This document shows positions 18,226 to 25,202 of a DNA stretch of 37,746 nucleotides, one piece after another (positions within the stretch are counted from its first letter, which is position 1; each line of letters begins with the position of its first letter). A program made the position numbers and the translations under genes. Source of the DNA: Candidatus Coprenecus stercoravium (GTDB lineage: Bacteria; Bacteroidota; Bacteroidia; Bacteroidales; UBA932); the NCBI GenBank assembly GCA_019116865.1, contig DXAW01000109.1:1-37746 (forward strand), written 5' to 3'. The notes beneath the pieces were generated by a model. It saw only the letters and a list, made by a program, of their open reading frames with translations. It made no database searches and was not told the DNA's origin.

Positions 18226-18671
18226 TATCCTAAAATTTTCTCGGCGAGAGCCACGAACTCTTCACCGTCCATTCTGGCTTCCTCGAATCTCTCCCTTGCC
18301 CATAATTCGATTTTGTGGTCGTTTCCGGCGAATACGACATCCTTTTCCACACCTATGCTGTCCAGAAGCTGCCTGGGGATAGTGATTCTTCCCACCTTGC
18401 CGTCCGGCTCCACTATGGCCCTTCCGCTCATGTAGCCTCTCCAGAACCTGTCATGGTCCCGGTTGAAGAAATTGAGTCTGGACTTGATGCTTTCCGATTC
18501 CCTTTCCCACTCCTCGTAGGTGTAGATGTCCAGACAGGGGGCGAACAGGTCTTTCTTCACCACCAGACGCACCGGCTTCTCAGGGTCCATGAGGGCCTTG
18601 AAAGCTGAGGGAAAGACCAGTCTTCCCTTGTCATCAGTCCTGGCTTTGTATTCTCCTACGAATTTGGTCAT
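18225..18671 (-). CDS. mraZ: Transcriptional regulator MraZ
   Basis: DNA-binding protein with two swapped-hairpin AbrB-like repeats that in other bacteria represses its own dcw operon. The 148-residue protein starts MTKFVGEYKARTDDKGR, giving the first repeat with Asp13 and Arg17, and the second repeat lies around DGKVGRITIPRQL. The frame is open 19 codons further upstream to 18728, but that longer form would include the -7 promoter box at 18695-18702, so the start at 18671 is preferred. It is the first gene of the operon and shares one base with rsmH. Confidence 0.94.
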   Translation of the reverse strand: MTKFVGEYKARTDDKGRLVFPSAFKALMDPEKPVRLVVKKDLFAPCLDIYTYEEWERESESIKSRLNFFNRDHDRFWRGYMSGRAIVEPDGKVGRITIPRQLLDSIGVEKDVVFAGNDHKIELWARERFEEARMDGEEFVALAEKILG

Positions 18672-18694
18672 CTGGATGCCGGTGTTATTTCCTG

Positions 18695-18702
18695 CAAAAT
18701 TA
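18695..18702 (-). promoter_or_regulatory. Bacteroidota-type -7 box of the dcw operon
   Basis: On the minus strand TAATTTTG matches TAnnTTTG exactly, 23 bases before the mraZ ATG. No -33 TTG is visible. It is the only clear promoter box ahead of the 13-gene operon. A candidate MraZ site (AAAGTGG, minus strand, 18725-18731) lies about where the -33 region would be. Confidence 0.6.
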
Positions 18703-18766
18703 ACCAAAAATTTTACATAAATTCCCACTTTGTTACATTTTTTTCCACAATCACAAAATCTTTCAC

Positions 18767-18774
18767 TATTTTTG
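18767..18774 (+). promoter_or_regulatory. -7 box of the M23 gene, four bases from the ATG
   Basis: TATTTTTG matches TAnnTTTG exactly and ends four bases before the ATG at 18779. With the usual distance between this box and the transcription start, the mRNA would begin at or next to the start codon. No other in-frame ATG follows for about 105 codons, so a leaderless transcript is predicted. The -33 region is only T-rich. Confidence 0.5.
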
Positions 18775-18778
18775 TCTC

Positions 18779-20164
18779 ATGAATTACAGGGAACTAAAGG
18801 AAAGAGTCCTGACGGACAGGCTTTTCAAAGGGATTATAATCGGCATACTGGGCATTCTGGCCCTGGAACTGGTCATATTGCTGGCGGTTATCGGAGTGAG
18901 GGCTTTGCCGCAAGGAGGCGGACATGACCGTGAGGCGGCTGTGCTGGCGGAAGCGGAACCGGAGCAGGAACGTCCGCGCATCAAGAAAAATGTGTCGGAG
19001 GAAGAGGAAGAAGACGTGTATGAATACAATATTCCTATTTCCAAGTACCGCAAGGTGGAGGGCACTATACGCAGAGGCGAGTTTTTCTCTACGTTGATGA
19101 CCCGTCTCGGAGCATCCCAGAACGCAATATACGCTCTCGATTCCAAATCCAAAGGGGTGTTCGACATGCGTCAGATAAAAGTGGGCTATCACTACCATGC
19201 GTATTATGCTCCCGGAGAGCCGGATACGCTGGCATATGTGGTGTATGAGAAGGACAATGCGTCATATGTGGTGTTCTCGCTCAAGGATTCGCTTGCCGTC
19301 AATGTCTACAACAAGGACATTACAAGCGTGATAGATTACGTGGAGGTCAATATTGAGAACTCTCTGTGGCAGGATATTATCGACGCCGGAGCACCGGCTC
19401 TGCTGGCAATATCCCTGGCGGATATATATGCGTGGAGCATAGACTTTTTCGGTCTTCAGAAAGGAGACTCGTTCAGAGCCGTGTATGAGAAGACCATGTG
19501 TGACGGGGAGATTCTGGATGTGGAGAAAGTGCTTTTCGCTGAGTTTGAACACGGGGACGAGGCGTACAGGGCTTACTGGTTCGACGACGGCAGCGGCAAT
19601 TACTACTGGAACGAGAAGGGAGAGAGTATGCGCAAGGCTTTTCTGCGGGCGCCTTTGAGCTACACCCGCATCAGCTCCGGGTTCACATATCACCGCCGGC
19701 ATCCGATAACACGTAAGGTACGTCCGCATACCGGTATAGACTATGCGGCGCCGACAGGTACGGAGGTGATGAGTATCGGAGACGGAGTGGTGGTTTATAA
19801 GGGATATAAGCGGGCCGAGGGCAATATGGTGAAAATCAAGCACAATTCAGTCTATACTTCGGCCTATCTGCATCTGTCCCGTTACGGTAAGGACATCAAG
19901 GTGGGGCAGAGAGTCAGGCAGGGTCAGGTCATAGGCTATGTGGGCAGCACCGGATATTCAACCGGCCCTCATCTGGATTTCAGAATATGGAAAAACGGCA
20001 CTCCGATCAATCCGCTCAAGATGGAGTCTCCTCCTGCTGAGCCGCTGAATAAAAGCAAGATGCGTGAGTTTGAGGAGAGTAAGACCGAGTCTGAACGGGC
20101 GGCTGTGAGATTTGAGGCAAGGACTGTGCTCAGGCAGATGGTGGAGACAGTGACGTCGGAATAG
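18779..20164 (+). CDS. Membrane-anchored M23 (LytM-like) peptidase family protein
   Basis: Family members cut peptidoglycan crosslinks or activate amidases. The 461-residue protein has an N-terminal membrane helix (about 18-40), an acidic and charged stretch (50-80), a central periplasmic region (90-290) of the type found before M23 domains, and the M23 domain at about 295-415. The first zinc motif HTGID is intact (His317, Asp321), but the second motif reads HLD at 398-400 in STGPHLDFRIW, where HxH is usual; the third zinc ligand would be Asp400 instead of His. HLH is standard in active LytM. The protein may use Asp, or serve as a non-catalytic activator. It is divergent from the dcw operon, which fits a wall-remodelling role. 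Confidence 0.88.
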   Translation: MNYRELKERVLTDRLFKGIIIGILGILALELVILLAVIGVRALPQGGGHDREAAVLAEAEPEQERPRIKKNVSEEEEEDVYEYNIPISKYRKVEGTIRRGEFFSTLMTRLGASQNAIYALDSKSKGVFDMRQIKVGYHYHAYYAPGEPDTLAYVVYEKDNASYVVFSLKDSLAVNVYNKDITSVIDYVEVNIENSLWQDIIDAGAPALLAISLADIYAWSIDFFGLQKGDSFRAVYEKTMCDGEILDVEKVLFAEFEHGDEAYRAYWFDDGSGNYYWNEKGESMRKAFLRAPLSYTRISSGFTYHRRHPITRKVRPHTGIDYAAPTGTEVMSIGDGVVVYKGYKRAEGNMVKIKHNSVYTSAYLHLSRYGKDIKVGQRVRQGQVIGYVGSTGYSTGPHLDFRIWKNGTPINPLKMESPPAEPLNKSKMREFEESKTESERAAVRFEARTVLRQMVETVTSE

Positions 20165-20185
20165 TAAACTGAACGGAAAAATCAC

Positions 20186-20193
20186 TATATTTG
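20186..20193 (+). promoter_or_regulatory. Bacteroidota-type -7 box of efp
   Basis: TATATTTG is an exact TAnnTTTG match in the 63-base gap after the M23 gene, 34 bases before the efp ATG. It suggests that efp is transcribed separately. No -33 TTG is seen. Confidence 0.55.
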
Positions 20194-20227
20194 CAGAATA
20201 ATCAACAAGTGTAGCTTTTAAGCGTAT

Positions 20228-20797
20228 ATGGCAACAACAGCAGATTTTAAAAACGGACTTTATTTCAATTATGAAGGGAAACCGGTGTCGATTATCTGGT
20301 TCCAGCATGTGAAACCCGGCAAGGGCCCGGCTTTCGTAAAGACAAAATTGCGTAATCTTGAGAATGGAAAGATTCTGGACAGGACTTTCACCGCAGGCGA
20401 GAAAATCGAGACCATCAATGTGGAGAGAAGACCCTATCAGTATCTTTACAAGGATGACATGGGATATAATTTCATGCATACGGAGACCTATGAGCAGGTA
20501 AGCATCCCTGAGGAGATGGTGGAGAACGCCGATCTTATGAAAGAGGGACAGTATGTTGAGATGATGTTCCTTGCGGATGAGGAGAAATGCCTCACATGCG
20601 AGCTGCCCACATACGTGGAGCTTGAGGTCACCTACACCGAGCCCGCTGTCAAGGGAGATACAGCTTCGAGCAATGCCCTTAAGGCTGCGACCCTTGAGAC
20701 AGGGGCGGAGATCATGGTGCCTCTGTTCATCAATCAGGGAGATAAGATCCGTGTCAATACCGTAGACCGCAGCTACGGTGAGCGCGTGAAAGAATAG
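20228..20797 (+). CDS. efp: Elongation factor P
   Basis: Relieves ribosome stalling at polyproline by entering the E site. The 189-residue protein has the three beta-barrel layout of EF-P, with the tip loop HVKPGKGPAFVKTKLRN placing Lys32 at the position that is modified in many bacteria. The C-terminal signature region is LETGAEIMVPLFINQGDKIR. No lysine-modifying enzyme gene is present here, so the modification state is unknown. The downstream neighbour is convergent (25 bases away) and I see no obvious hairpin in that gap. Confidence 0.96.
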   Translation: MATTADFKNGLYFNYEGKPVSIIWFQHVKPGKGPAFVKTKLRNLENGKILDRTFTAGEKIETINVERRPYQYLYKDDMGYNFMHTETYEQVSIPEEMVENADLMKEGQYVEMMFLADEEKCLTCELPTYVELEVTYTEPAVKGDTASSNALKAATLETGAEIMVPLFINQGDKIRVNTVDRSYGERVKE

Positions 20798-20822
20798 AGT
20801 ACTAAAACTGACCTGGAAAAAA

Positions 20823-21425
20823 CTATCCTTTAATCCTCATCAGGGCAAGACCGTCCCTGATAGGTAGAACCAGCTTTTCGACCCTCGGGTCGGAGGCTGT
20901 TTTTTTATTGAATTCCATGATGGCTGCTGTCTGTCTGTCTCCGGAAGATACCGGGGCAGTGGTCTTTCCGCTCCACAGCACATTGTCGGCCAGTATATAT
21001 CCTCCCGGGCGCACTTTGTCGAAAACCAGATCGTAGTAGAGCGGATATTCCCGCTTGTCGGCATCGATATAGACGATGTCGTAGGTCCTGTTCAGGGTCG
21101 GGATTATGGCTTTGGCGTCTCCGATGCGGGAACGTATACGGTCGGCTCCTGCCATTGAGAACGCCGTGGTGAATATGTCGGTCATCTCATCGTCTTTCTC
21201 GAGGGTGTCCAGTATTCCGTCTTCTTTCAGGCCTCTGTACAGGCACAGGGTGGCGTAACCGGTGAAAGTGCCTATCTCCAGTATAGCCTGCGGCTTGACC
21301 ATCAGTGAGAAAGCCTGAAGAAAGCCGCCCTGTATCCCGTCCGAGAGCATCCGGTAGGATTTGGTGCGCAGGTGGGTCTCGCGCTCGATATATTGCAGAG
21401 CTTTATCCAGTGTGGCAGCGTCCAT
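20823..21425 (-). CDS. SAM-dependent O-methyltransferase (Methyltransf_3 / COMT-like family)
   Basis: A 200-residue class I methyltransferase of the cation-dependent catechol/caffeoyl-CoA type. The SAM loop is EIGTFTGYA (50-58). The metal-binding acidic residues are in YIDADK (Asp121, Asp123) and ADN (Asp147, Asn148). The natural acceptor in bacteria of this group is generally unknown; catechol-like small molecules are the family's usual substrates and tRNA-modifying members also exist, so I do not assign a substrate. The gene starts two bases before the M16 gene ends and is probably the last gene of a three-gene operon. Confidence 0.88.
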   Translation of the reverse strand: MDAATLDKALQYIERETHLRTKSYRMLSDGIQGGFLQAFSLMVKPQAILEIGTFTGYATLCLYRGLKEDGILDTLEKDDEMTDIFTTAFSMAGADRIRSRIGDAKAIIPTLNRTYDIVYIDADKREYPLYYDLVFDKVRPGGYILADNVLWSGKTTAPVSSGDRQTAAIMEFNKKTASDPRVEKLVLPIRDGLALMRIKG

Positions 21426-21427
21426 AC

Positions 21428-22648
21428 CTAAATAAACAGCAGCTCCGACATGGCGGACGGGTTGAATATTTCTTGTGCCGCATCGAGTATCTGTCCGGCG
21501 GTGACGGACTCGATAAGGGCGGCCGTTTCACGATTGTCAATCACTCTGCCGTATGTCATCAGGCTTTTTCCCATGGACAGCACCTGGGCCTCGCCGTTGT
21601 CGGAGGCGATGGCCATCTGTCCCAGCAGCTGTTTTTTCGCAGCGGCGAGGGCGGCGGGAGACAGAGGGGTCTCCCTCAAGTGGGCAAGAGTCTTTCCGAC
21701 AAGGGACCGGCATCTGGGTACATTGGATTTCTCGCACCCGAAGTATATGACTGCGGCTCCTGCGTCGGAGAACATGCTGTAGGAGGCGTCTACGCTGTAT
21801 ACCAGCCCGTACCGTTCTCTCAGAAGAAGATTGAGCTTGGAGTTTGCGACAGGCCCTCCGAGGATGTTGATCAAAAGGCTCAGCGGAATGCGCCGGTCGT
21901 CGTAGGCCGGATAGGCTCTGGCGCCTATGACGCAGTGGGCCTGATGGCCGTGGCGGTTGACAGTCCGTTCGAAAGCCGGGTTGTCAGGCAGCGGAGTGGG
22001 TATTGCCGGGCAGATTGTTTCTTCCCGGCCGCTATCTAAAGAGTATCCGGTGGTAGCATAGGTCTCAAGGGCGCGCAAGACCATGCTCTCCGCCTTCTTC
22101 TCATCCATGTCGGCAACAATCGTAAAAAACATGTTTTCCGGCACGAACATTTTTTTATAATAGCCGGCTACCACGTCCCTGTCGGCTTTTCTGAGGTATT
22201 TGGCTTTGCCGAGGACCGGCATGGACAAGGGGGTGCCTTCGAACATGAGCTCTTCGAAGTCGTCGTAGATCTGTTCGGAGGGAGAGTCTTTATAGGTGTT
22301 GATTTCCTCAAGTACCACGCCCCTTTCCTTCTCTATTTCCCGCTCCGGGAACGTGCATCTGAAGGCGATGTCCATAAGCAGGTTGACGGCCTTGCGCAGA
22401 TCCTCTTTCAGTGTGGTCGCATGGATGACTGTCTCTTCCTTGGTGGTATATGCGTTCAGCTCTCCTCCCAGCTTCTCGATGCAGGAGTTGACGGCGCCTG
22501 CGCTGCGGCTTTCCGTTCCCTTGAAAAGCAGGTGCTCTGTGAAATGTGCGAGCCCTCCTCTTCCGGACTCCTCGTATCTGGTGCCGGTTTTTACGTGGAG
22601 GGCGCAGTATGCGACAGGGGAGAGGCTGCGTTTAAATGCGAATTTCAT
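21428..22648 (-). CDS. M16 family zinc metallopeptidase
   Basis: A pitrilysin/processing-peptidase-like enzyme of 406 residues. The inverted zinc motif HFTEH is at 35-39 (His35, Glu38, His39) and the third ligand is in VVLEEINTYKDS (Glu114 or Glu115), the expected distance away, so this half is catalytically competent. The C-terminal domain carries the ALLINILGG-like pattern (SLLINILGGPVANSKLNLLLRE) typical of M16. There is no signal peptide, so a cytoplasmic location is predicted despite the secreted protein encoded upstream. It overlaps that gene in an ATGA junction. Function in the cell is not deducible; peptide degradation or precursor processing is likely. Confidence 0.92.
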   Translation of the reverse strand: MKFAFKRSLSPVAYCALHVKTGTRYEESGRGGLAHFTEHLLFKGTESRSAGAVNSCIEKLGGELNAYTTKEETVIHATTLKEDLRKAVNLLMDIAFRCTFPEREIEKERGVVLEEINTYKDSPSEQIYDDFEELMFEGTPLSMPVLGKAKYLRKADRDVVAGYYKKMFVPENMFFTIVADMDEKKAESMVLRALETYATTGYSLDSGREETICPAIPTPLPDNPAFERTVNRHGHQAHCVIGARAYPAYDDRRIPLSLLINILGGPVANSKLNLLLRERYGLVYSVDASYSMFSDAGAAVIYFGCEKSNVPRCRSLVGKTLAHLRETPLSPAALAAAKKQLLGQMAIASDNGEAQVLSMGKSLMTYGRVIDNRETAALIESVTAGQILDAAQEIFNPSAMSELLFI

Positions 22649-23544
22649 TCGGATTTGAGCATTCTGGATATGCGGCGCAGGTCGCTTTTGAGGAAACCCG
22701 GGCCCTTTTTCGGAGTGATTTTATGCTTCTTGAAATAGTACAGCTCGTAAGTGTCCGCACTGATGAGTATCTTCCAGCAGGGGGAGCCGTAGCTGCCGGT
22801 CTCGGGAGCCACCACCAGCGATACCAGTGTCTGTCCGGCGGCGTTGTCCATGGCTGCGTCGATGCTGTCCTGCGGCACGGCCTTGGCTTTCCCTCCGAAG
22901 ATTTTCTCAAACCGCTGCATTGCCGGACGGTAAGCCATGTCATCCTCATTCAGAAGAATAGTCCTTATGCCGCTGCGGTCCATGCGCCCGAGGTGAATTC
23001 TGCCGTTTTTGGACGGGTACAGCTTTCCCTCGTATATTTTCTGAAGGTAGTTCTGGATAATGTTGACGTAGGCCGGTATGTATGAGAAAATCCTTCCGCT
23101 ATTGCCGTTCTCCGGGAAAAGCGGAAGCGCGATAAGCTCGGGCATGGCGGAGAGGTCTTCGCCGGCCTCCTCATTGCCTTTGAGAAAACACAGGTATTCT
23201 ATGGCCGGGTCGGAGCCTTTCCTGTGCATCTTGTCCACTCTCATAAGAAAGTAGTATGAAGTGTCCGTCTTCAGCTTGTCGAACTCGCCGTAGGTGCAGA
23301 ACTCATATGGCGACAGAGTCCATCCTTCCTCTATGGCATTGCGTATCAGTAAGTCAGTCATGGAGTTGTCGGAGGCCGTGACCACTTTTGTGATTCTGGA
23401 CGGAAGATCCCCGTAGTATTCGATGGTGGACTCGACTTTCTGGTCTTCGAACTGTTTGATTTCCATGTCCATACCTGGAGGGTTCTGGGCGATGGCGGGA
23501 AGCTGTGCCAGTATGACCGTCAAGACGGCAAGTAATTTTTTCAT
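22645..23544 (-). CDS. Secreted protein of unknown function
   Basis: A 299-residue protein with a clear signal peptide (MKKLLAVLTVILAQLPAIAQ, cleavage near residue 20) and no lipobox Cys at the cleavage point. The mature part opens with an acidic stretch MEIKQFEDQKVESTIEYYG and contains repeated Asp/Glu and aromatic residues. The region PSKNGRIHLGRMDRSGIRTI lies mid-protein; the C-terminus is strongly basic (KKHKITPKKGPGFLKSDLRR). I do not recognise a domain. It is first in a tight operon with an M16 protease and an O-methyltransferase, under its own -7 box at 23568-23575. A periplasmic location is predicted. Confidence 0.8.
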   Translation of the reverse strand: MKKLLAVLTVILAQLPAIAQNPPGMDMEIKQFEDQKVESTIEYYGDLPSRITKVVTASDNSMTDLLIRNAIEEGWTLSPYEFCTYGEFDKLKTDTSYYFLMRVDKMHRKGSDPAIEYLCFLKGNEEAGEDLSAMPELIALPLFPENGNSGRIFSYIPAYVNIIQNYLQKIYEGKLYPSKNGRIHLGRMDRSGIRTILLNEDDMAYRPAMQRFEKIFGGKAKAVPQDSIDAAMDNAAGQTLVSLVVAPETGSYGSPCWKILISADTYELYYFKKHKITPKKGPGFLKSDLRRISRMLKSE

Positions 23545-23567
23545 ATACTCGGACTATTAATTTGCTG

Positions 23568-23575
23568 CAAATTTA
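23568..23575 (-). promoter_or_regulatory. -7 box of the secreted protein-M16-methyltransferase operon
   Basis: On the minus strand TAAATTTG matches TAnnTTTG exactly, 23 bases before the ATG at 23544. It sits back to back with the cmk promoter in a 54-base divergent spacer; its bases lie between the -33 and -7 elements of cmk, so the two promoters probably compete. Confidence 0.6.
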
Positions 23576-23586
23576 GATAAATAATT

Positions 23587-23594
23587 TATTTTTG
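23587..23594 (+). promoter_or_regulatory. -7 box of cmk, with -33 TTTG at 23561-23564
   Basis: TATTTTTG matches TAnnTTTG exactly and TTTG at 23561-23564 lies 22 bases upstream, the normal arrangement of the two elements. The box ends four bases before the cmk ATG, so the transcript should start at or beside the start codon. This is the best-supported promoter in the window because both elements are present. Confidence 0.65.
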
Positions 23595-23598
23595 TAGT

Positions 23599-24300
23599 AT
23601 GACTTCACGCATCATCATAGCCGTTGACGGTTACTCGTCTACAGGCAAGAGCACGTTCGCCAAGGCTATCGCCAAGGAACTGGGCTACGTCTATATAGAT
23701 ACAGGGGCTATGTACAGGGCTGTCACGCTGCTGGCCATAAGAAAAGGATGTGCGGGCCGGGGCCGTGCGGTGGATGCCGCGGCGCTTGAGGCATTGTTGT
23801 CGGCTCGTCCTTCTGTGGACGTCTCGTTCAGGGTGTCAGGCCCTGACGGAACGAGCGAGACATGGCTGGACGGAGAGAATGTGGAGTCAAGTATCAGGAC
23901 GCTTGAAGTCTCAGGAGTAGTCAGCCATATTGCGGCCCTGCCTTTTGTCAGGGACTTTGTCGACAGGAGGCTCCGGGAGATAGGTGCCCGGAAAGGTGTG
24001 GTGATGGACGGACGTGACATAGGTACTGCCGTTTTCCCTGACGCCGAGCTGAAAATATTCATGACCGCAAGGCCGGAAGTCAGGGCGCGGCGTAGACTGG
24101 AGGAGCTGCGGTCCAGGGGCGAGATTACTGATTATGCGGAAGTCCTGCGCAATATCGAAGAAAGAGACTATATGGACAGACATAGGAAGACGGCGCCTCT
24201 GGTAAAGGCTGCCGATGCTGTGGAACTGGACAACAGTGATATGACCGTTGAGGACCAGATGGAATGGTTCAGGAATCTGATAAAGGAGCGTAAATTATGA
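23599..24300 (+). CDS. cmk: Cytidylate kinase
   Basis: Phosphorylates CMP and dCMP with ATP. In 233 residues the P-loop GYSSTGKS is at 11-18, followed by YIDTGAMYRAVT, and later MDGRDIGTAVFPDAELKIF and the lid segment RARRRLEELRSRG, typical of bacterial Cmk. The ATG at 23599 is the only start that keeps the first beta strand (RIIIAVDG); it is four bases downstream of a -7 box. The stop overlaps ispH in an ATGA junction. The cmk-ispH pair is common in this phylum. Confidence 0.96.
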   Translation: MTSRIIIAVDGYSSTGKSTFAKAIAKELGYVYIDTGAMYRAVTLLAIRKGCAGRGRAVDAAALEALLSARPSVDVSFRVSGPDGTSETWLDGENVESSIRTLEVSGVVSHIAALPFVRDFVDRRLREIGARKGVVMDGRDIGTAVFPDAELKIFMTARPEVRARRRLEELRSRGEITDYAEVLRNIEERDYMDRHRKTAPLVKAADAVELDNSDMTVEDQMEWFRNLIKERKL

Positions 24301-25163
24301 AAGTGGTGATAGACGGACATTCCGGATGCTGTAACGGCGTGCGCAAGGCCATATCAGCCGCGGAGGATTATCTGGATGCGCACGGAAAGCTGTATTCTCT
24401 GGGCGCGATAGTTCATAATGATGCCGAGATACACCGTCTGGAGGCGAAAGGGCTCAGAACGATAGGCTATTCTGATTTTCCGGCATTGAAAGGCTCAGCC
24501 GTATTGATAAGAGCTCATGGCGAGCCTCCTTCCACATACAGGCTGGCGGAGCAGTCCGGAGTGAAACTTATCGACTGTACGTGCCCGGTGGTGCTTGCTC
24601 TCCAGAAGAAGATAGCCGCAGAGTATCATAAGCTTGCCGGGGAAGGCGGGCAGGTGGTTATTTTCGGGAAAAGCGGACACGCCGAGGTCAACGGTCTGGT
24701 AGGACAGACAGAGGGCCATGCCGTGGTGGTGGAGAATATGGCGGATCTGGAGAGATGTCTGGCTTCAGGTGCGGTGGACCCGTCGAGACCTTTGGCATTG
24801 TTCTCGCAGACGACCAAGGATCCTGAGGAATTCTCGGCTCTGGCGGTGCGTCTTCGTCAGGAGGCTCCGGCTCTGGAGGTATTCGACACCATATGCCGCA
24901 ATGTGTCTTCACGTCACAGCGCCCTTCGGGAATTTGCCGCCGCCTGTTCGGTGATAGTGTTCGTATGCGGCCGTGAGAGCTCAAACGGGAAAGTGCTTTT
25001 CGAACTGTGCAGGTGTGTCAATCCCCGTTCCTACAAGATAGAATGTGCGGACGGACTCCCGTCCGGAATCTTCCGTCCTGACGATGTCGTCGGGGTCTGC
25101 GGAGCCACTTCCACCACCCGCTGGCAGCTTGAGGATGTGGCTGCGGCCATTTCCCGCCTCTGA
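24297..25163 (+). CDS. ispH: 4-hydroxy-3-methylbut-2-enyl diphosphate reductase
   Basis: Last enzyme of the MEP isoprenoid pathway, an iron-sulfur protein that makes IPP and DMAPP; these feed the undecaprenyl carrier used by MraY. In 288 residues the three cluster Cys are Cys12 in SGCCNGV, Cys96 in DCTCPVV and Cys200 in DTICRN. The conserved His residues are His40, His74 and His128, and the catalytic Glu130 lies in GHAEVNG. An additional Cys11 next to Cys12 is unusual compared with the E. coli enzyme. It is translationally coupled to cmk. Confidence 0.95.
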   Translation: MKVVIDGHSGCCNGVRKAISAAEDYLDAHGKLYSLGAIVHNDAEIHRLEAKGLRTIGYSDFPALKGSAVLIRAHGEPPSTYRLAEQSGVKLIDCTCPVVLALQKKIAAEYHKLAGEGGQVVIFGKSGHAEVNGLVGQTEGHAVVVENMADLERCLASGAVDPSRPLALFSQTTKDPEEFSALAVRLRQEAPALEVFDTICRNVSSRHSALREFAAACSVIVFVCGRESSNGKVLFELCRCVNPRSYKIECADGLPSGIFRPDDVVGVCGATSTTRWQLEDVAAAISRL

Positions 25164-25180
25164 TTCTTCTTAAAATTTAC

Positions 25181-25188
25181 TATCTTTG
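25181..25188 (+). promoter_or_regulatory. Bacteroidota-type -7 box of dnaX-lptB
   Basis: TATCTTTG is an exact TAnnTTTG match in the 39-base gap after ispH and ends 14 bases before the dnaX ATG at 25203. A leader of about ten bases is expected. No -33 TTG is visible, and read-through from cmk-ispH is also likely. Confidence 0.5.
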
Positions 25189-25202
25189 TGGGGCATTCGA
25201 GT

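Larger units (their letters stand above)
3778..18671 (-). other. Division and cell wall (dcw) operon, 13 genes
   Basis: Thirteen minus-strand genes run without interruption in the order mraZ, rsmH, ftsL, ftsI, murE, mraY, murD, ftsW, murG, murC, ftsQ, ftsA, ftsZ. Junctions are overlaps (ATGA type at rsmH/ftsL, murE/mraY and ftsQ/ftsA; 1, 8 and 19 bases at mraZ/rsmH, murC/ftsQ and ftsW/murG) or gaps of 1-39 bases. The only convincing promoter box is upstream of mraZ (18695-18702), so a single long transcript of about 15 kb is likely. Compared with the E. coli cluster, murF, ddl, ftsE/X and lpxC are absent from this locus. Confidence 0.85.

Noticed and set aside
20798-20822. Terminator between efp and the methyltransferase gene
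   Set aside because: The 25-base gap has an A-rich stretch but no inverted repeat that I can support.
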